A DNA stretch of 64,000 nt from JAGXTF01 sp044224315 (GTDB taxonomy: Bacteria > Bacteroidota > Bacteroidia > NS11-12g > UBA955), in NCBI GenBank assembly GCA_044224315.1, contig JBGAKR010000001.1:1364001-1428000 (forward strand), in the 5' to 3' direction. Positions 1 through 7,970 of this stretch are shown here, piece by piece (position 1 is the first letter of the stretch; every line of letters begins with the position of its first letter). A program made the position numbers and the translations under genes. The notes under the pieces were generated by a model. The model had not been told where the DNA came from. It ran no database searches and worked only from the letters and a program-made list of their open reading frames with translations.

Positions 1-2
1 CA

Positions 3-539
3 CCGGTAAAAAAGAATAAAATTATCTTAGGAATTAATCTGAACTGTGGGTTGGGTATGCCAGCTTCGGACTATAAGCCATTAAAAAGTCTGCAAAATAT
101 AAATATACTGGGAGGCGGTATTTATTTCAAAGATAATTATGCTTCTGTAGGTATTGAAACCAATTACAATTATAGAAGAGTAAAGCAGGCATTGGGTTGG
201 AGTGATTATTATCAGCAGCAAAAAAACCGATTAACTGGTGTATTTTTAGAGTTTTATTTATATAAGCGCAACCCCCTAGCCGTTGGATTTAGAATGCGTT
301 GGCTAAGTTGTACCTCAAACATTGTGGAATACTCTAGAGATGCGGAATTGAACACCTTTTTAAGCCCAAAAAGAGTAATAAGCTATGGCTGTTTTTTACC
401 TGGGTTGTCGATGCGATATCTGATTAATAAATATTTATGTGCCGAAGCATTTTATTATATGGTTTATGGCAGCAAAGCCCATCTAAACGCGCCCAATCAG
501 CATTTTGGAATTAAATTAAACGGAATGTTGGAGTGGTGA
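3..539 (+). CDS. Partial outer-membrane beta-barrel-like protein (C-terminal part)
   Basis: The reading frame is open to the left edge of the window, so only the last 178 or so residues are present and the real start lies outside. A TTG at 51 and an ATG at 57 are in frame but there is no reason to take them as starts. The visible part has alternating polar and aromatic residues in short strands separated by turns (for example LGGGIYFKDNYASVGIETNY and LTGVFLEFYLYKRNPLAVGF) and ends with an aromatic residue (EW). That pattern fits the end of an outer-membrane beta-barrel. No family can be named from this fragment. A soluble beta-rich protein is the alternative. Confidence 0.55.
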   Translation, partial: PVKKNKIILGINLNCGLGMPASDYKPLKSLQNINILGGGIYFKDNYASVGIETNYNYRRVKQALGWSDYYQQQKNRLTGVFLEFYLYKRNPLAVGFRMRWLSCTSNIVEYSRDAELNTFLSPKRVISYGCFLPGLSMRYLINKYLCAEAFYYMVYGSKAHLNAPNQHFGIKLNGMLEW

Positions 540-642
540 AAATGTAAAAAATACGCCCAAATAAATTGTGTTTTTTTCCTTAAACCTTCTGTCAGCTTCT
601 CCCTGCTCATGTGTTGTCACCGACCAGTATTCCAAAGTTGCT

Positions 643-720
643 ATAATCTCCGCAAAATATGCGGAGATAATTTGGGTCTTGCGGAGATTAATACGTATAT
701 TCGCCGCATATTATGCGGAG
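643..720. repeat. Repeated TGCGGAGA-type motifs upstream of fic (operator-like)
   Basis: Several related motifs lie in about 80 bp. ATAATCTCCGCA (643-654) faces TGCGGAGATAA (660-670), forming an imperfect inverted repeat. A further direct copy, TGCGGAGATTA, is at 680-690. A short palindrome CCGCATA-T-TATGCGG at 704-718 contains the fic start codon (713). The same motif recurs just after the gene. The arrangement resembles binding sites for a self-regulating protein. That function is inferred. Confidence 0.6.
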
Positions 721-1828
721 AAAAGCAGTATATATCCATGATTTGGAGGACTGGCCAAACTTTGAATGGGATGCTAAAAAACTGGCAAACTCATTGGCGC
801 AGCTGCGTTTTCGGCAAGGTAAACTATTGGGGAAAATGGAGGGCCTGGGTTTTGATACCCGCAAAGAAGCCAACCTGCAAACCCTTACTGAAGATGTGCT
901 GAAAAGCAGCGATATAGAGGGCGAGGTTTTTGATCCTAACCAGGTGCGATCTTCTGTTGCCCGCAAGCTGGGATTGAAAGTGGCAGGCATGGTGCCATCT
1001 GCCCGCAAAGTGGATGGCGCAGTAGAAATGCTTTTAGATGCCACCCAGAAATATACCAAAGAACTTTCTGAAGAACGCCTGTTTGCCTGGCATAAATCGC
1101 TGTTTTCGGGGGGTTCTGCACATTCCAATCTGGTAATAGGTAAGTGGCGAACCAATGATGATTCTGACCCAATGATGGTGGTTTCGGGGGCATTGGGAAA
1201 GGAAAAAGTGCATTTTCAGGCGCCGGTTTCCTCGCGGGTGAAGAAAGAAATGAAGCATTTTTTAAAATGGTTCAATAACGAGAATGATTTAGACCTGGTG
1301 CTGAAATCGGCTTTGGCGCACCTTTGGTTTCTTACCATACACCCATTTGATGATGGCAATGGCCGCATAGCCAGGGCAATTTCAGATTTGCTGCTGTGCC
1401 GCGCCGATAACAATGCGCAGCGATTCTACAGCATGTCTGGGCAAATTAGACAGCAACGCAAGGCCTATTATGAAGTATTGGAAAAAACCCAGAAGGGCAG
1501 GCTGGATATAACTGAATGGTTGCTTTGGTATATGCAATGCATGCAAAATGCCTTGTTGGCTTCTGAAAATATTCTGTCAAGGGTACTCAAAAAAGCCCGA
1601 TTTTGGGATATTCACCGCAACGCTGTTTTGAATGAAAGACAGCATTTAATGTTAAACAAATTGCTGGATGGGTTCGATGGAAAACTCACCACTTCTAAGT
1701 GGGCAAAAATCACCAAAACCTCGCAGGACAGCGCTTTGCGCGATATACAGGATCTGATAACCCGCAAGGTTCTGGAAAAAGAAACCTCAGGCGGAAGAAG
1801 CACTTCCTATATATTAAAAGCCCTTTAA
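713..1828 (+). CDS. fic: Fic family protein adenylyltransferase (DUF4172-type, winged helix at C-terminus)
   Basis: Fic enzymes transfer AMP, or another nucleotide part, from a nucleotide to a hydroxyl side chain of a target protein. The N-terminus (DWPNFEWD near residue 13, RQGKLLGKMEGLGF near 34) matches the DUF4172 domain. The complete Fic active-site motif HPFDDGNGRIAR is at residues 210-221 with catalytic His210. An inhibitory-helix motif of the (S/T)xxxE(G/N) type, SSDIEG, is at about 65-70, as in class II Fic proteins that restrain themselves from the N-terminal side. Roughly the last 60 residues look like a winged helix-turn-helix. The length of 371 is normal for the group. ATG 713 gives the usual N-terminus. 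No antitoxin gene is adjacent, which fits the built-in inhibitory helix. The target is unknown. Confidence 0.93.
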   Translation: MRRKAVYIHDLEDWPNFEWDAKKLANSLAQLRFRQGKLLGKMEGLGFDTRKEANLQTLTEDVLKSSDIEGEVFDPNQVRSSVARKLGLKVAGMVPSARKVDGAVEMLLDATQKYTKELSEERLFAWHKSLFSGGSAHSNLVIGKWRTNDDSDPMMVVSGALGKEKVHFQAPVSSRVKKEMKHFLKWFNNENDLDLVLKSALAHLWFLTIHPFDDGNGRIARAISDLLLCRADNNAQRFYSMSGQIRQQRKAYYEVLEKTQKGRLDITEWLLWYMQCMQNALLASENILSRVLKKARFWDIHRNAVLNERQHLMLNKLLDGFDGKLTTSKWAKITKTSQDSALRDIQDLITRKVLEKETSGGRSTSYILKAL

Positions 1829-1831
1829 GTT

Positions 1832-1875
1832 TGCGGAGAATATTTTTCGTAATCACCGCATATTATGCGGTGATT
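1832..1875. repeat. TGCGG(A/T)GA motifs downstream of fic, including a perfect palindrome
   Basis: Directly after the fic stop codon comes TGCGGAGAA (1832-1840). It is followed by a perfect inverted repeat at 1851-1875 with arms AATCACCGCATA and TATGCGGTGATT around one base. The motif core is the same as in the repeats upstream of the gene. No T-run follows, so it is a poor rho-independent terminator. Matching motifs on both sides suggest either protein binding sites or the ends of a transferred unit. Confidence 0.6.
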
Positions 1876-2264
1876 GTCAATAACAGCGGTTTAATAAATT
1901 GAATTAAAAACCCCAATAAAATCGAATTTATCGTACCCAGGGACCGATCTGGGCCAGATTTATACATTTCTTTAAGCTAGCGCAAATAAGGAAGGGATCC
2001 TTTAATAGGCGAGAATTGATGGGTTAAATGGTTTTTAAATTTATAATTCGATGATGAGTAATACCACAATTGCACTACCCGTATGGGAATTATTTTCAAT
2101 ATTCGTAGATTTTAAACAGGGGGTGGGGAGCAGGTGCCCGTGGAGGCGATAACAGGGAATAGGGGCTGGTTGGAGAGCGCAGTAAAGGCGGGGATAACCG
2201 GAAATAGAAAAGGAAATAAAGTAGCAACCAAAGCCATTAAACTTTAATCATTAAACCTTAATCA
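1876..2264. other. Intergenic stretch without a recognisable gene
   Basis: About 390 bp with no convincing coding frame. It holds a purine-rich GGGGGTGGGGAG-type stretch around 2119-2210. Next to the desaturase stop there is a short direct repeat, TTAAACTTTAATCA followed by TTAAACCTTAATCA (about 2237-2264). No hairpin with a T-run was seen. Confidence 0.5.
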
Positions 2265-3467
2265 TTAAAAAGCTTCTTTGCCAAATTTTTTCAGCATGCG
2301 GTAATGCGATTGTATGGCTTTTAACAAAGTAGGATTATCTATGTACGGCACATTAAATTCTTTGGCTGTAGCCTCTACAATAGGGGCGATTTGAGGGTAA
2401 TGTACATGGCAGATTTGTGGAAATAAATGATGCTCAATTTGGAAATTTAATCCGCCCACAAAAAAATTAACCAACCTGCTTTTGCGCGCAAAATCGGCAG
2501 TGGTTTGCATTTGATGTACCGCCCAGGATTCTTCAATATTATTTTCGGTATTGGGGGTTGGGAATGCAGTGTCTTCCACCACATGCGCCAATTGAAAAAC
2601 TACACCCAGCACTGTGCCTTCCACTATATGCATGCATACAAATGCAATGATAAATTGCCACCAGGTAATATCTAAAAATACCAACGGTAAAACAATAAAA
2701 AGGGTGTAATAAACGAATTTATAAAAAAACAAATTAAAATATTCAATGGGTTTGTGTTCGTTCTCAATTTGGCCAATTTTCTTTTGAAAAAACTTTTTGT
2801 AATCCTTGCGCATTACCCAGCTGAGAGAGGCAAGGCCGTAGAGCAAAAAGCCATATAAATGCTGGTAACGCATTATGGGTTTTAATTTTTCTTCGGGCGA
2901 TAAACGGATCATTCCTGGGGCTACATCGATGTCTTCATCATGGCCTGGAATATTGGTATAGGTATGGTGAACAATATTGTGCGTAATGCTCCATACATAG
3001 GCATTGGCGCCAATTACATTAAATACCAGCCCTAGAATTTTATTTATGTTTTTATTACCCGAATATCCTCCATGAATGGCGTCGTGGCACACATTAAAAC
3101 CTATAAATGCCTTAACAGCGCCAAGTGCCAGTGCCAGGCCAAACATACTCCACACACCAAAGTTTCCAAGCATTATTAGCAGGTATAAAGCAATCATCCC
3201 CCCCACAAAGAATATGGTTTTAAATATCATTTCAACATTGGCATGGCTGCTGATATTGTTTTCTTTAAAATAGGCATCCACACGGCTTTTAACGGTGGCA
3301 AAAAATTTAACTTCAGGGGCAAGTTTGTCTTTGGCAATAAATCTTACTTTGGCTTCCATTTTTGTAAATGCAAACTGCAGTTTGTTTAATCCTTTTACAA
3401 GATTTGCAAAATAAGCAGTTCTTACAAATGTAGGGCTTTTAAAAAGGGGAGCCAAATTTACCTGCAT
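2265..3467 (-). CDS. Membrane fatty acid (acyl-CoA type) desaturase
   Basis: Membrane di-iron desaturases introduce a double bond into an acyl chain using oxygen and electrons. All three histidine boxes are present: HDAIH (residues 128-132), HNIVHH (163-168) and QIEHH (343-347). Gln in the third box is typical of front-end desaturases, though no cytochrome b5 domain is fused. Hydrophobic segments lie at about 82-125, 145-160 and 240-290. The first ATG gives 400 residues. Met37 (MEAKVRFIAKDK) looks more like the usual family N-terminus, and a TAAATTTG box lies between the two candidates (3453-3460, minus strand). The true start may therefore be Met37 at 3359. It follows the anti-sigma gene by 36 bp on the same strand. 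Confidence 0.9.
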   Translation of the reverse strand: MQVNLAPLFKSPTFVRTAYFANLVKGLNKLQFAFTKMEAKVRFIAKDKLAPEVKFFATVKSRVDAYFKENNISSHANVEMIFKTIFFVGGMIALYLLIMLGNFGVWSMFGLALALGAVKAFIGFNVCHDAIHGGYSGNKNINKILGLVFNVIGANAYVWSITHNIVHHTYTNIPGHDEDIDVAPGMIRLSPEEKLKPIMRYQHLYGFLLYGLASLSWVMRKDYKKFFQKKIGQIENEHKPIEYFNLFFYKFVYYTLFIVLPLVFLDITWWQFIIAFVCMHIVEGTVLGVVFQLAHVVEDTAFPTPNTENNIEESWAVHQMQTTADFARKSRLVNFFVGGLNFQIEHHLFPQICHVHYPQIAPIVEATAKEFNVPYIDNPTLLKAIQSHYRMLKKFGKEAF

Positions 3468-3503
3468 TTGTCTATTTTATTTAACTAAATGTTTCACAAT
3501 TTG

Positions 3504-4733
3504 TTAAAACAAATAATATCCCAGTTTTAAGCTCAAATGGCTGTTTTTGTAGGTTTCACCGGTACCTTGCAGGGTATTTACAAAGCCTTGCATGTAACGC
3601 AAAGAAATTTCGGTATGGTTCCATTTTTTACCTAATCCCATTGAGAAGCCTATATCATTGCGCCGAATGCCAAAGTAGCTCACATTTTGTGTGGTTTGTG
3701 GCGCCAGGCTATTGCTTGCAAGGGTTTTCCCATTTTGGTCCTGCACCACTTCATTCCTGCTTGCCTGGTATTTATTCAGCATACGCGCGTAGTAAAAACC
3801 ACCGGTTACAAACCAATTATTATGGATAAATTTAGAAGCATAAAACATGCTTTGAAAATAGTAAACCCGGGTGAGTTGAACCTGCTCAAACTTGCGATTG
3901 TATAGGGTTTTGTAATTAATGTAATAATTGGTTTTGTAGGGTTCAAAATTTAATTCAGTTCCTAAAATTAAATCGTTGCCAATTTTGCGCTGTATAAATG
4001 AGGCAAAACCTAACCGTTGGATGAGATTGTTATTTGGAGAGGCAAACTGCGCAGCAGGATTAAAGCTATACAGCAATGCAGCACCTCCTTGCCACACATC
4101 CAGCTTTGGCAGCAGACGGGGATCCCTTTCATTCAACCTTCTGCCAGCTCCGAAACCGGTATACAGGTGCTCAGATTCTGCATGAAATAAATGGTATTGG
4201 CCTCTCAGATCTACCGGGAATACGTATGAAGCAATTGGCTCAATTGGGGCCATAATGGCTTCGGGGCTTGTGCTTTTAACACTGGCATTGGGTTGGTTGT
4301 TTTTATTTGGATAGGTTTCAACAATATTCAATATCGCAGCATTAGGAGCCAATTTTGAATGGCTGCTTTTAAAAGAATTGTAGGAATGAATAGTATTTTG
4401 ACTAGAAATAGCAATGGTTTTAGCGGTTGGTTTTAAATGCCGGGTTGCTTGTGTAGCCCTTACTGAAGCTGGTTTAGATACTACTACTGCAGTGGGATGA
4501 ATATAGTGATAGGGGGTGTTGTTTTTAAACAAAAATGCTCCCATTGCCGAACTTATGGCAATGAATGCCGGCATAAAAATATAAGGAATTATGCGCTTTT
4601 TTTTGCGCTTATTTTCATCGGCCAATGCAGTTAATTCTGGCAATATATTATTCCAGGCTTCGTCTATTTCACCGGTGCTTACCGGCATCGAAGAACGGTT
4701 AAATATTTGTCTTAACTTTTCCTCTTCGTTCAT
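3504..4733 (-). CDS. Anti-sigma-like protein fused to a predicted outer-membrane beta-barrel
   Basis: A 409-residue protein encoded just after, and overlapping by 35 bp, an ECF sigma factor gene. Residues 1-48 are charged and presumably cytoplasmic, ending in ENKRKKKR. One hydrophobic segment follows at about 49-69 (IIPYIFMPAFIAISSAMGAF). Residues 70 to about 170 are rich in Ser, Thr, Pro, Ala and Lys and look unstructured. From about 175 to 409 the sequence has the alternating strands of an outer-membrane barrel and ends in a typical terminal strand (SLKLGYYLF, last residue Phe). Position and topology suggest an anti-sigma factor whose periplasmic end is a barrel, so one chain may span both membranes. 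The anti-sigma role is inferred. No zinc-binding motif is visible. Confidence 0.75.
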   Translation of the reverse strand: MNEEEKLRQIFNRSSMPVSTGEIDEAWNNILPELTALADENKRKKKRIIPYIFMPAFIAISSAMGAFLFKNNTPYHYIHPTAVVVSKPASVRATQATRHLKPTAKTIAISSQNTIHSYNSFKSSHSKLAPNAAILNIVETYPNKNNQPNASVKSTSPEAIMAPIEPIASYVFPVDLRGQYHLFHAESEHLYTGFGAGRRLNERDPRLLPKLDVWQGGAALLYSFNPAAQFASPNNNLIQRLGFASFIQRKIGNDLILGTELNFEPYKTNYYINYKTLYNRKFEQVQLTRVYYFQSMFYASKFIHNNWFVTGGFYYARMLNKYQASRNEVVQDQNGKTLASNSLAPQTTQNVSYFGIRRNDIGFSMGLGKKWNHTEISLRYMQGFVNTLQGTGETYKNSHLSLKLGYYLF

Positions 4734-5277
4734 ACTTTTCTAGTTTAATGAGTTGTGCTTTCAGCATTTTTTTGGCATTGTTTAAATACCATCGGCTGGT
4801 ACCTTCTGCCATGTCTAATGCCAATCCTATTTCGCGGTGGCTATAACCTTCAATAACAAACATATTAAATACGCTGCGTTCGTTGAAAGGCAAGGCCTGT
4901 ATCATTTGCAATAGTTCTTTTAATTCAAGATTCTGCATGCCATGATCGGCCAGCTCTATGTCATCTACATACAACAAATTTTCCGAATCAAGACTGGTTA
5001 TGCGTTCCTGGTTGCGCTTTTCCTGCCGGTAAAATTGAATGGCCCGGTTTATCATGATGCGCTTAATCCAGGTTTTTAATGCGGCCTGTTGTTTAAATTC
5101 ACCAATATGGGTAAATACATCCATAAAGCCCTGGTTTACAATCGATTTTACATCGTCCTCGTTTTTGCAATAGTATTGAACCAGGTTTTTCATTTCGGCA
5201 TAGTAAGTGTAGAACAGCTCCTTTTGAGCCGTTTGAGAGTGATTGATGCAGCCTTTTATTAATTCAATCTCGGTCAA
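4699..5277 (-). CDS. ECF-type RNA polymerase sigma factor (sigma-70 family)
   Basis: A 192-residue sigma factor with region 2 (AALKTWIKRIMINRAIQFYR, about residues 63-82) and region 4 (LPFNERSVFNMFVIEGYSHREIG followed by a helix-turn-helix, about 110-150). It recruits RNA polymerase to a set of promoters, usually when its anti-sigma partner releases it. The start appears to be TTG at 5277: the codons just before it run into the stop of the preceding gene (TAG, 5284-5286), and MTEIELIKGCI is the usual N-terminus. The gene overlaps the next one (anti-sigma/barrel) by 35 bp, which implies translational coupling. The basic C-terminal tail after residue 165 is slightly long. Confidence 0.93.
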   Translation of the reverse strand: MTEIELIKGCINHSQTAQKELFYTYYAEMKNLVQYYCKNEDDVKSIVNQGFMDVFTHIGEFKQQAALKTWIKRIMINRAIQFYRQEKRNQERITSLDSENLLYVDDIELADHGMQNLELKELLQMIQALPFNERSVFNMFVIEGYSHREIGLALDMAEGTSRWYLNNAKKMLKAQLIKLEKYERRGKVKTNI

Positions 5278-5283
5278 ACTGTT

Positions 5284-6192
5284 CTATTTAAATATGGTGG
5301 TTACGCTTGCGCCTCCTATGTTGTATGTAATGCTGTTTTGGGTAAATGTGCTGCGGGTTTGGGTAAAGTTTTTATTTGCAAAACCTCCGCTTCCAAGTTG
5401 ACTAAAACCATTCAACAATTTTTTATTTGTGAATGGAAATAAACGCGACCAGACATAAGCATCCATGATGTTGGTGCATAATGGAAAACCTGAGGAAACA
5501 TTGCTTAAATTAGTATGCGGTTGTGGCAGGGAAAGTACAAATGGCAAAAAGTTGAGATTGGAAATATCATGGCTGTAGCTGAAGTCTTCGAAATGCATGG
5601 GATCCATGGTTTGTACCAATGAAGTTTCGCCAATAATTACACTATCAGGCACCCCCAATGTTGACCAAATATTGGTAAAAATAGATTCGGTATCGTTTAA
5701 TTTTTCTTCAATAATGGTTAATTCTCCGCTTGAATTGTAGGTAAAATTATATTCCTTTAAACTCTTGTTTTTGGTAGCCATATCATAGAAATCTACATGG
5801 ATGGGATATCCATTAGCCACTGTAATTACAGAAGAATCACTGCCACAACTTGCATTAATATTGGTATAAATAATATTTGGATTTGTGGTAGAGTAGGGTA
5901 GCTGATAACTGATGTGTAATATGGGCATTCCTCCCTGTTCGGCGCCACTTAATGTGCCATCAGGATAGTATTTCCAAAAAATAGTATCCATGGGTGAATA
6001 GGATGTGGCGGCCCAGTTTAATATCGTTTTATCCGGAATTGCATTTGACACCGGAGCAAAGGGTAAATTGTGGTAATGATTTACATTAATATCTTGATTT
6101 TTTTTACAGGCTGTAAAAAGCAGGATTGCGGAAAGCAAAGTAACCGTAATTAGTTTGAAGTTCTTCATTCTGTATACAGCGAATTTATTCAT
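5284..6192 (-). CDS. Predicted lipoprotein of unknown function
   Basis: No family was recognised. The N-terminus MKNFKLITVTLLSAILLFTA-C-KK is a lipoprotein signal with a lysine pair after the Cys. It starts at 6168, or eight residues earlier at ATG 6192, which overlaps the stop of the gene before it (TAATG) and suggests coupled translation; I chose 6192. The mature part (about 280 residues) is rich in beta-strand-forming, Asn and Ser residues, with segments such as EYNFTYNSSGELTIIEE that resemble loose YD-type repeats. It is in the same run as a T9SS protein and the sigma/anti-sigma pair, so it may be an envelope component controlled by them. Confidence 0.75.
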   Translation of the reverse strand: MNKFAVYRMKNFKLITVTLLSAILLFTACKKNQDINVNHYHNLPFAPVSNAIPDKTILNWAATSYSPMDTIFWKYYPDGTLSGAEQGGMPILHISYQLPYSTTNPNIIYTNINASCGSDSSVITVANGYPIHVDFYDMATKNKSLKEYNFTYNSSGELTIIEEKLNDTESIFTNIWSTLGVPDSVIIGETSLVQTMDPMHFEDFSYSHDISNLNFLPFVLSLPQPHTNLSNVSSGFPLCTNIMDAYVWSRLFPFTNKKLLNGFSQLGSGGFANKNFTQTRSTFTQNSITYNIGGASVTTIFK

Positions 6193-7016
6193 TATTTTAC
6201 AATTAATGTGCCCTGGCCCCAATTCAGTCCATTTAAATCGATTATTTGGTAAAATTTAGGGCCGGATGGCAGATTTAGACATATACTTTGGTCGTGGCTG
6301 ATTGGATGAGTGGCAAGTTTTTTCCCATTTAAATCGTAAATTTCGAGGATAAAATTTTGATTAACTGGAAGCGATTGAACCCTGATTTCGTTGGTTGCAG
6401 GGTTAGGAAAAACGCATACAGCGGGCACTTTAGCCGTGCTTACTCCATTGGAATTTTTACTGCTGATGGCGAAATTGTCGAATTTTACATCCAGCCAATT
6501 TAGAATTGTATGGTAACGCAGCGCCAGATAAACGCTACCTGCATTAGCCGGAATATTGATATTCTTTAACAGATTCCAGGTGTCTTTTTTATAATCAGAT
6601 CCGCGGAAATCGTATAACAAAGTTTTTGAAGTAGCCATTACTGGGTCGTTTGATCCGGTAAGCAGATATAAGGCCACAGTGTCGTCTTTATCTGGAATAC
6701 CGTATCCGGTGAAAAGATAGCGGAGTGAATCAATTTTGCCCCCGCTGGTAAATTTAAACGGGGGAGATACGAACCAGTCTTCTGTAAGTTCATCCCCATT
6801 TACAGGGTAAATATGAGATACGCAGTATTTAGGTGAAAATGAACTGTACTTTGCCACGTCCCAGCTTGTAGCTTTAAGGCTGCCGATTCTAAAAGTTTTC
6901 CAATTGGCATTTTGAGTCGAATCATCAAAGCCGCTGAAATAAGGTAGTTGAGTCTGCGCCACCCCCACATGGAGGGCAGCACAGATCAACACCATTACCA
7001 AAACTGTTTTTTTCAA
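6192..7016 (-). CDS. Secreted protein with choice-of-anchor J-like domain and T9SS type A sorting domain
   Basis: 274 residues. A signal peptide (KKTVLVMVLICAALHVGVAQ) precedes a cleaved-adhesin/choice-of-anchor J-like module: YFSGFDDSTQNANWKTF near the start, EDWFVSPPF, and a jelly-roll pattern through LALRYHTILNWLDVKFDNF. The last 75 residues are a T9SS type A sorting domain (VFPNPATNEIRVQS, then LEIYDLNGKKL). It is predicted to cross the outer membrane by T9SS and be attached to the surface or released. The start is a TTG at 7016, because the only nearby ATG (6995) would remove the positive residues of the signal peptide. It overlaps the next gene by one base. Confidence 0.88.
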   Translation of the reverse strand: MKKTVLVMVLICAALHVGVAQTQLPYFSGFDDSTQNANWKTFRIGSLKATSWDVAKYSSFSPKYCVSHIYPVNGDELTEDWFVSPPFKFTSGGKIDSLRYLFTGYGIPDKDDTVALYLLTGSNDPVMATSKTLLYDFRGSDYKKDTWNLLKNINIPANAGSVYLALRYHTILNWLDVKFDNFAISSKNSNGVSTAKVPAVCVFPNPATNEIRVQSLPVNQNFILEIYDLNGKKLATHPISHDQSICLNLPSGPKFYQIIDLNGLNWGQGTLIVK

Positions 7017-7029
7017 AATTTTAGTATAA

Positions 7030-7821
7030 TTAATTGATATGATATTTTACCAATTCCCTTTTGCCATCTGTAAGTTGTATATCCAGGTGCAATACTATCT
7101 GTCCGGGTTGCATGGTTTTGTTGTACTGATTTTTTAAGGGCAATAAATCTATACAATATAATTTATTTAATGTAATCAAATCAGTGTACAATCCAGAATC
7201 CCTTTTTAGATATTTAATATCCAGTTTACCCAGCATGTGCCAGGGGTATACATTGGAGGTAAAATTTTCTTTCAGCAGCAAAGTGTAATCGGGTGCATAT
7301 TGGGCATCGGTGCTGATAAATTGGCCTTTAATGTACAACTTATCATCTTTAATATAAGCCCCAGCCAGTGCATTTGAAGAATGTAAATCAAAATTTACAT
7401 CATTAATTACCGACTGGTTTTTGCAATCACATTGGGTGTTATAGTCTGCTTCAGTAAGGCAGGTAATATGTATGAGTGTATAGTCATACTGGGCATCCAT
7501 GGTTATGGTTGGAATCAATTCATACCCGATTTTGTATTTTTTATTGGGCTGAATTTTTGCAGCGTAATCCTTATAATTATCTGCAAACAGTTTTTTGTTA
7601 CTAAAATTACCCTCCAGAGCCAGAAAATGGTAGTTATCTGTATTGATACCCTCTGTTGTTACCAAAGTATTGCAGCCGTCATTTTTGGGTTTTATGGGTT
7701 CTTTCTTCTTCCGTTCTTTTTTAAACCAGCGGGAATAAGAATCGTCTTTGCAAGCGGTTGTGGCCAATAGGGTGAAGCCCAGGACCAAAACTGCGGTTAA
7801 TAGAAATTGGAACTTTTTCAT
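7030..7821 (-). CDS. Predicted lipoprotein of unknown function
   Basis: Begins at ATG 7821 (MKKFQFLLTAVLVLGFTL). The frame is open further upstream, but only this start gives a lipoprotein signal, ending LLATTA-C-KDD. After the Cys comes a strongly basic stretch (RWFKKERKKKEPIKPK) and then about 210 residues with several Cys (CNTLVT, ITCLTEADYNTQCDC). No known domain was recognised. It ends 13 bp before the T9SS protein on the same strand and is divergent from the delta-60 protein, so it probably starts the run leading to the sigma factor. Confidence 0.75.
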   Translation of the reverse strand: MKKFQFLLTAVLVLGFTLLATTACKDDSYSRWFKKERKKKEPIKPKNDGCNTLVTTEGINTDNYHFLALEGNFSNKKLFADNYKDYAAKIQPNKKYKIGYELIPTITMDAQYDYTLIHITCLTEADYNTQCDCKNQSVINDVNFDLHSSNALAGAYIKDDKLYIKGQFISTDAQYAPDYTLLLKENFTSNVYPWHMLGKLDIKYLKRDSGLYTDLITLNKLYCIDLLPLKNQYNKTMQPGQIVLHLDIQLTDGKRELVKYHIN

Positions 7822-7970
7822 GTCAATTAATTTAGGTTCTGCTGCATTAGATACGAAGCAGGCTAATAACGTTTGAAAATGGGTACAAATTTTTTTAAAG
7901 CGATGCTGTAATGCGCCCGCTGCGGTATCCAACAATTGATTCAATACACTTATCTAACACCAAAAGCAGA

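Noticed and set aside
936..1193. Long minus-strand frames inside the fic gene
   Set aside because: They only mirror the fic gene in other frames and show no family features.
1851..1875. Terminator for fic
   Set aside because: Perfect hairpin but no T-run, and its sequence matches the upstream motifs, so it is listed as a repeat.
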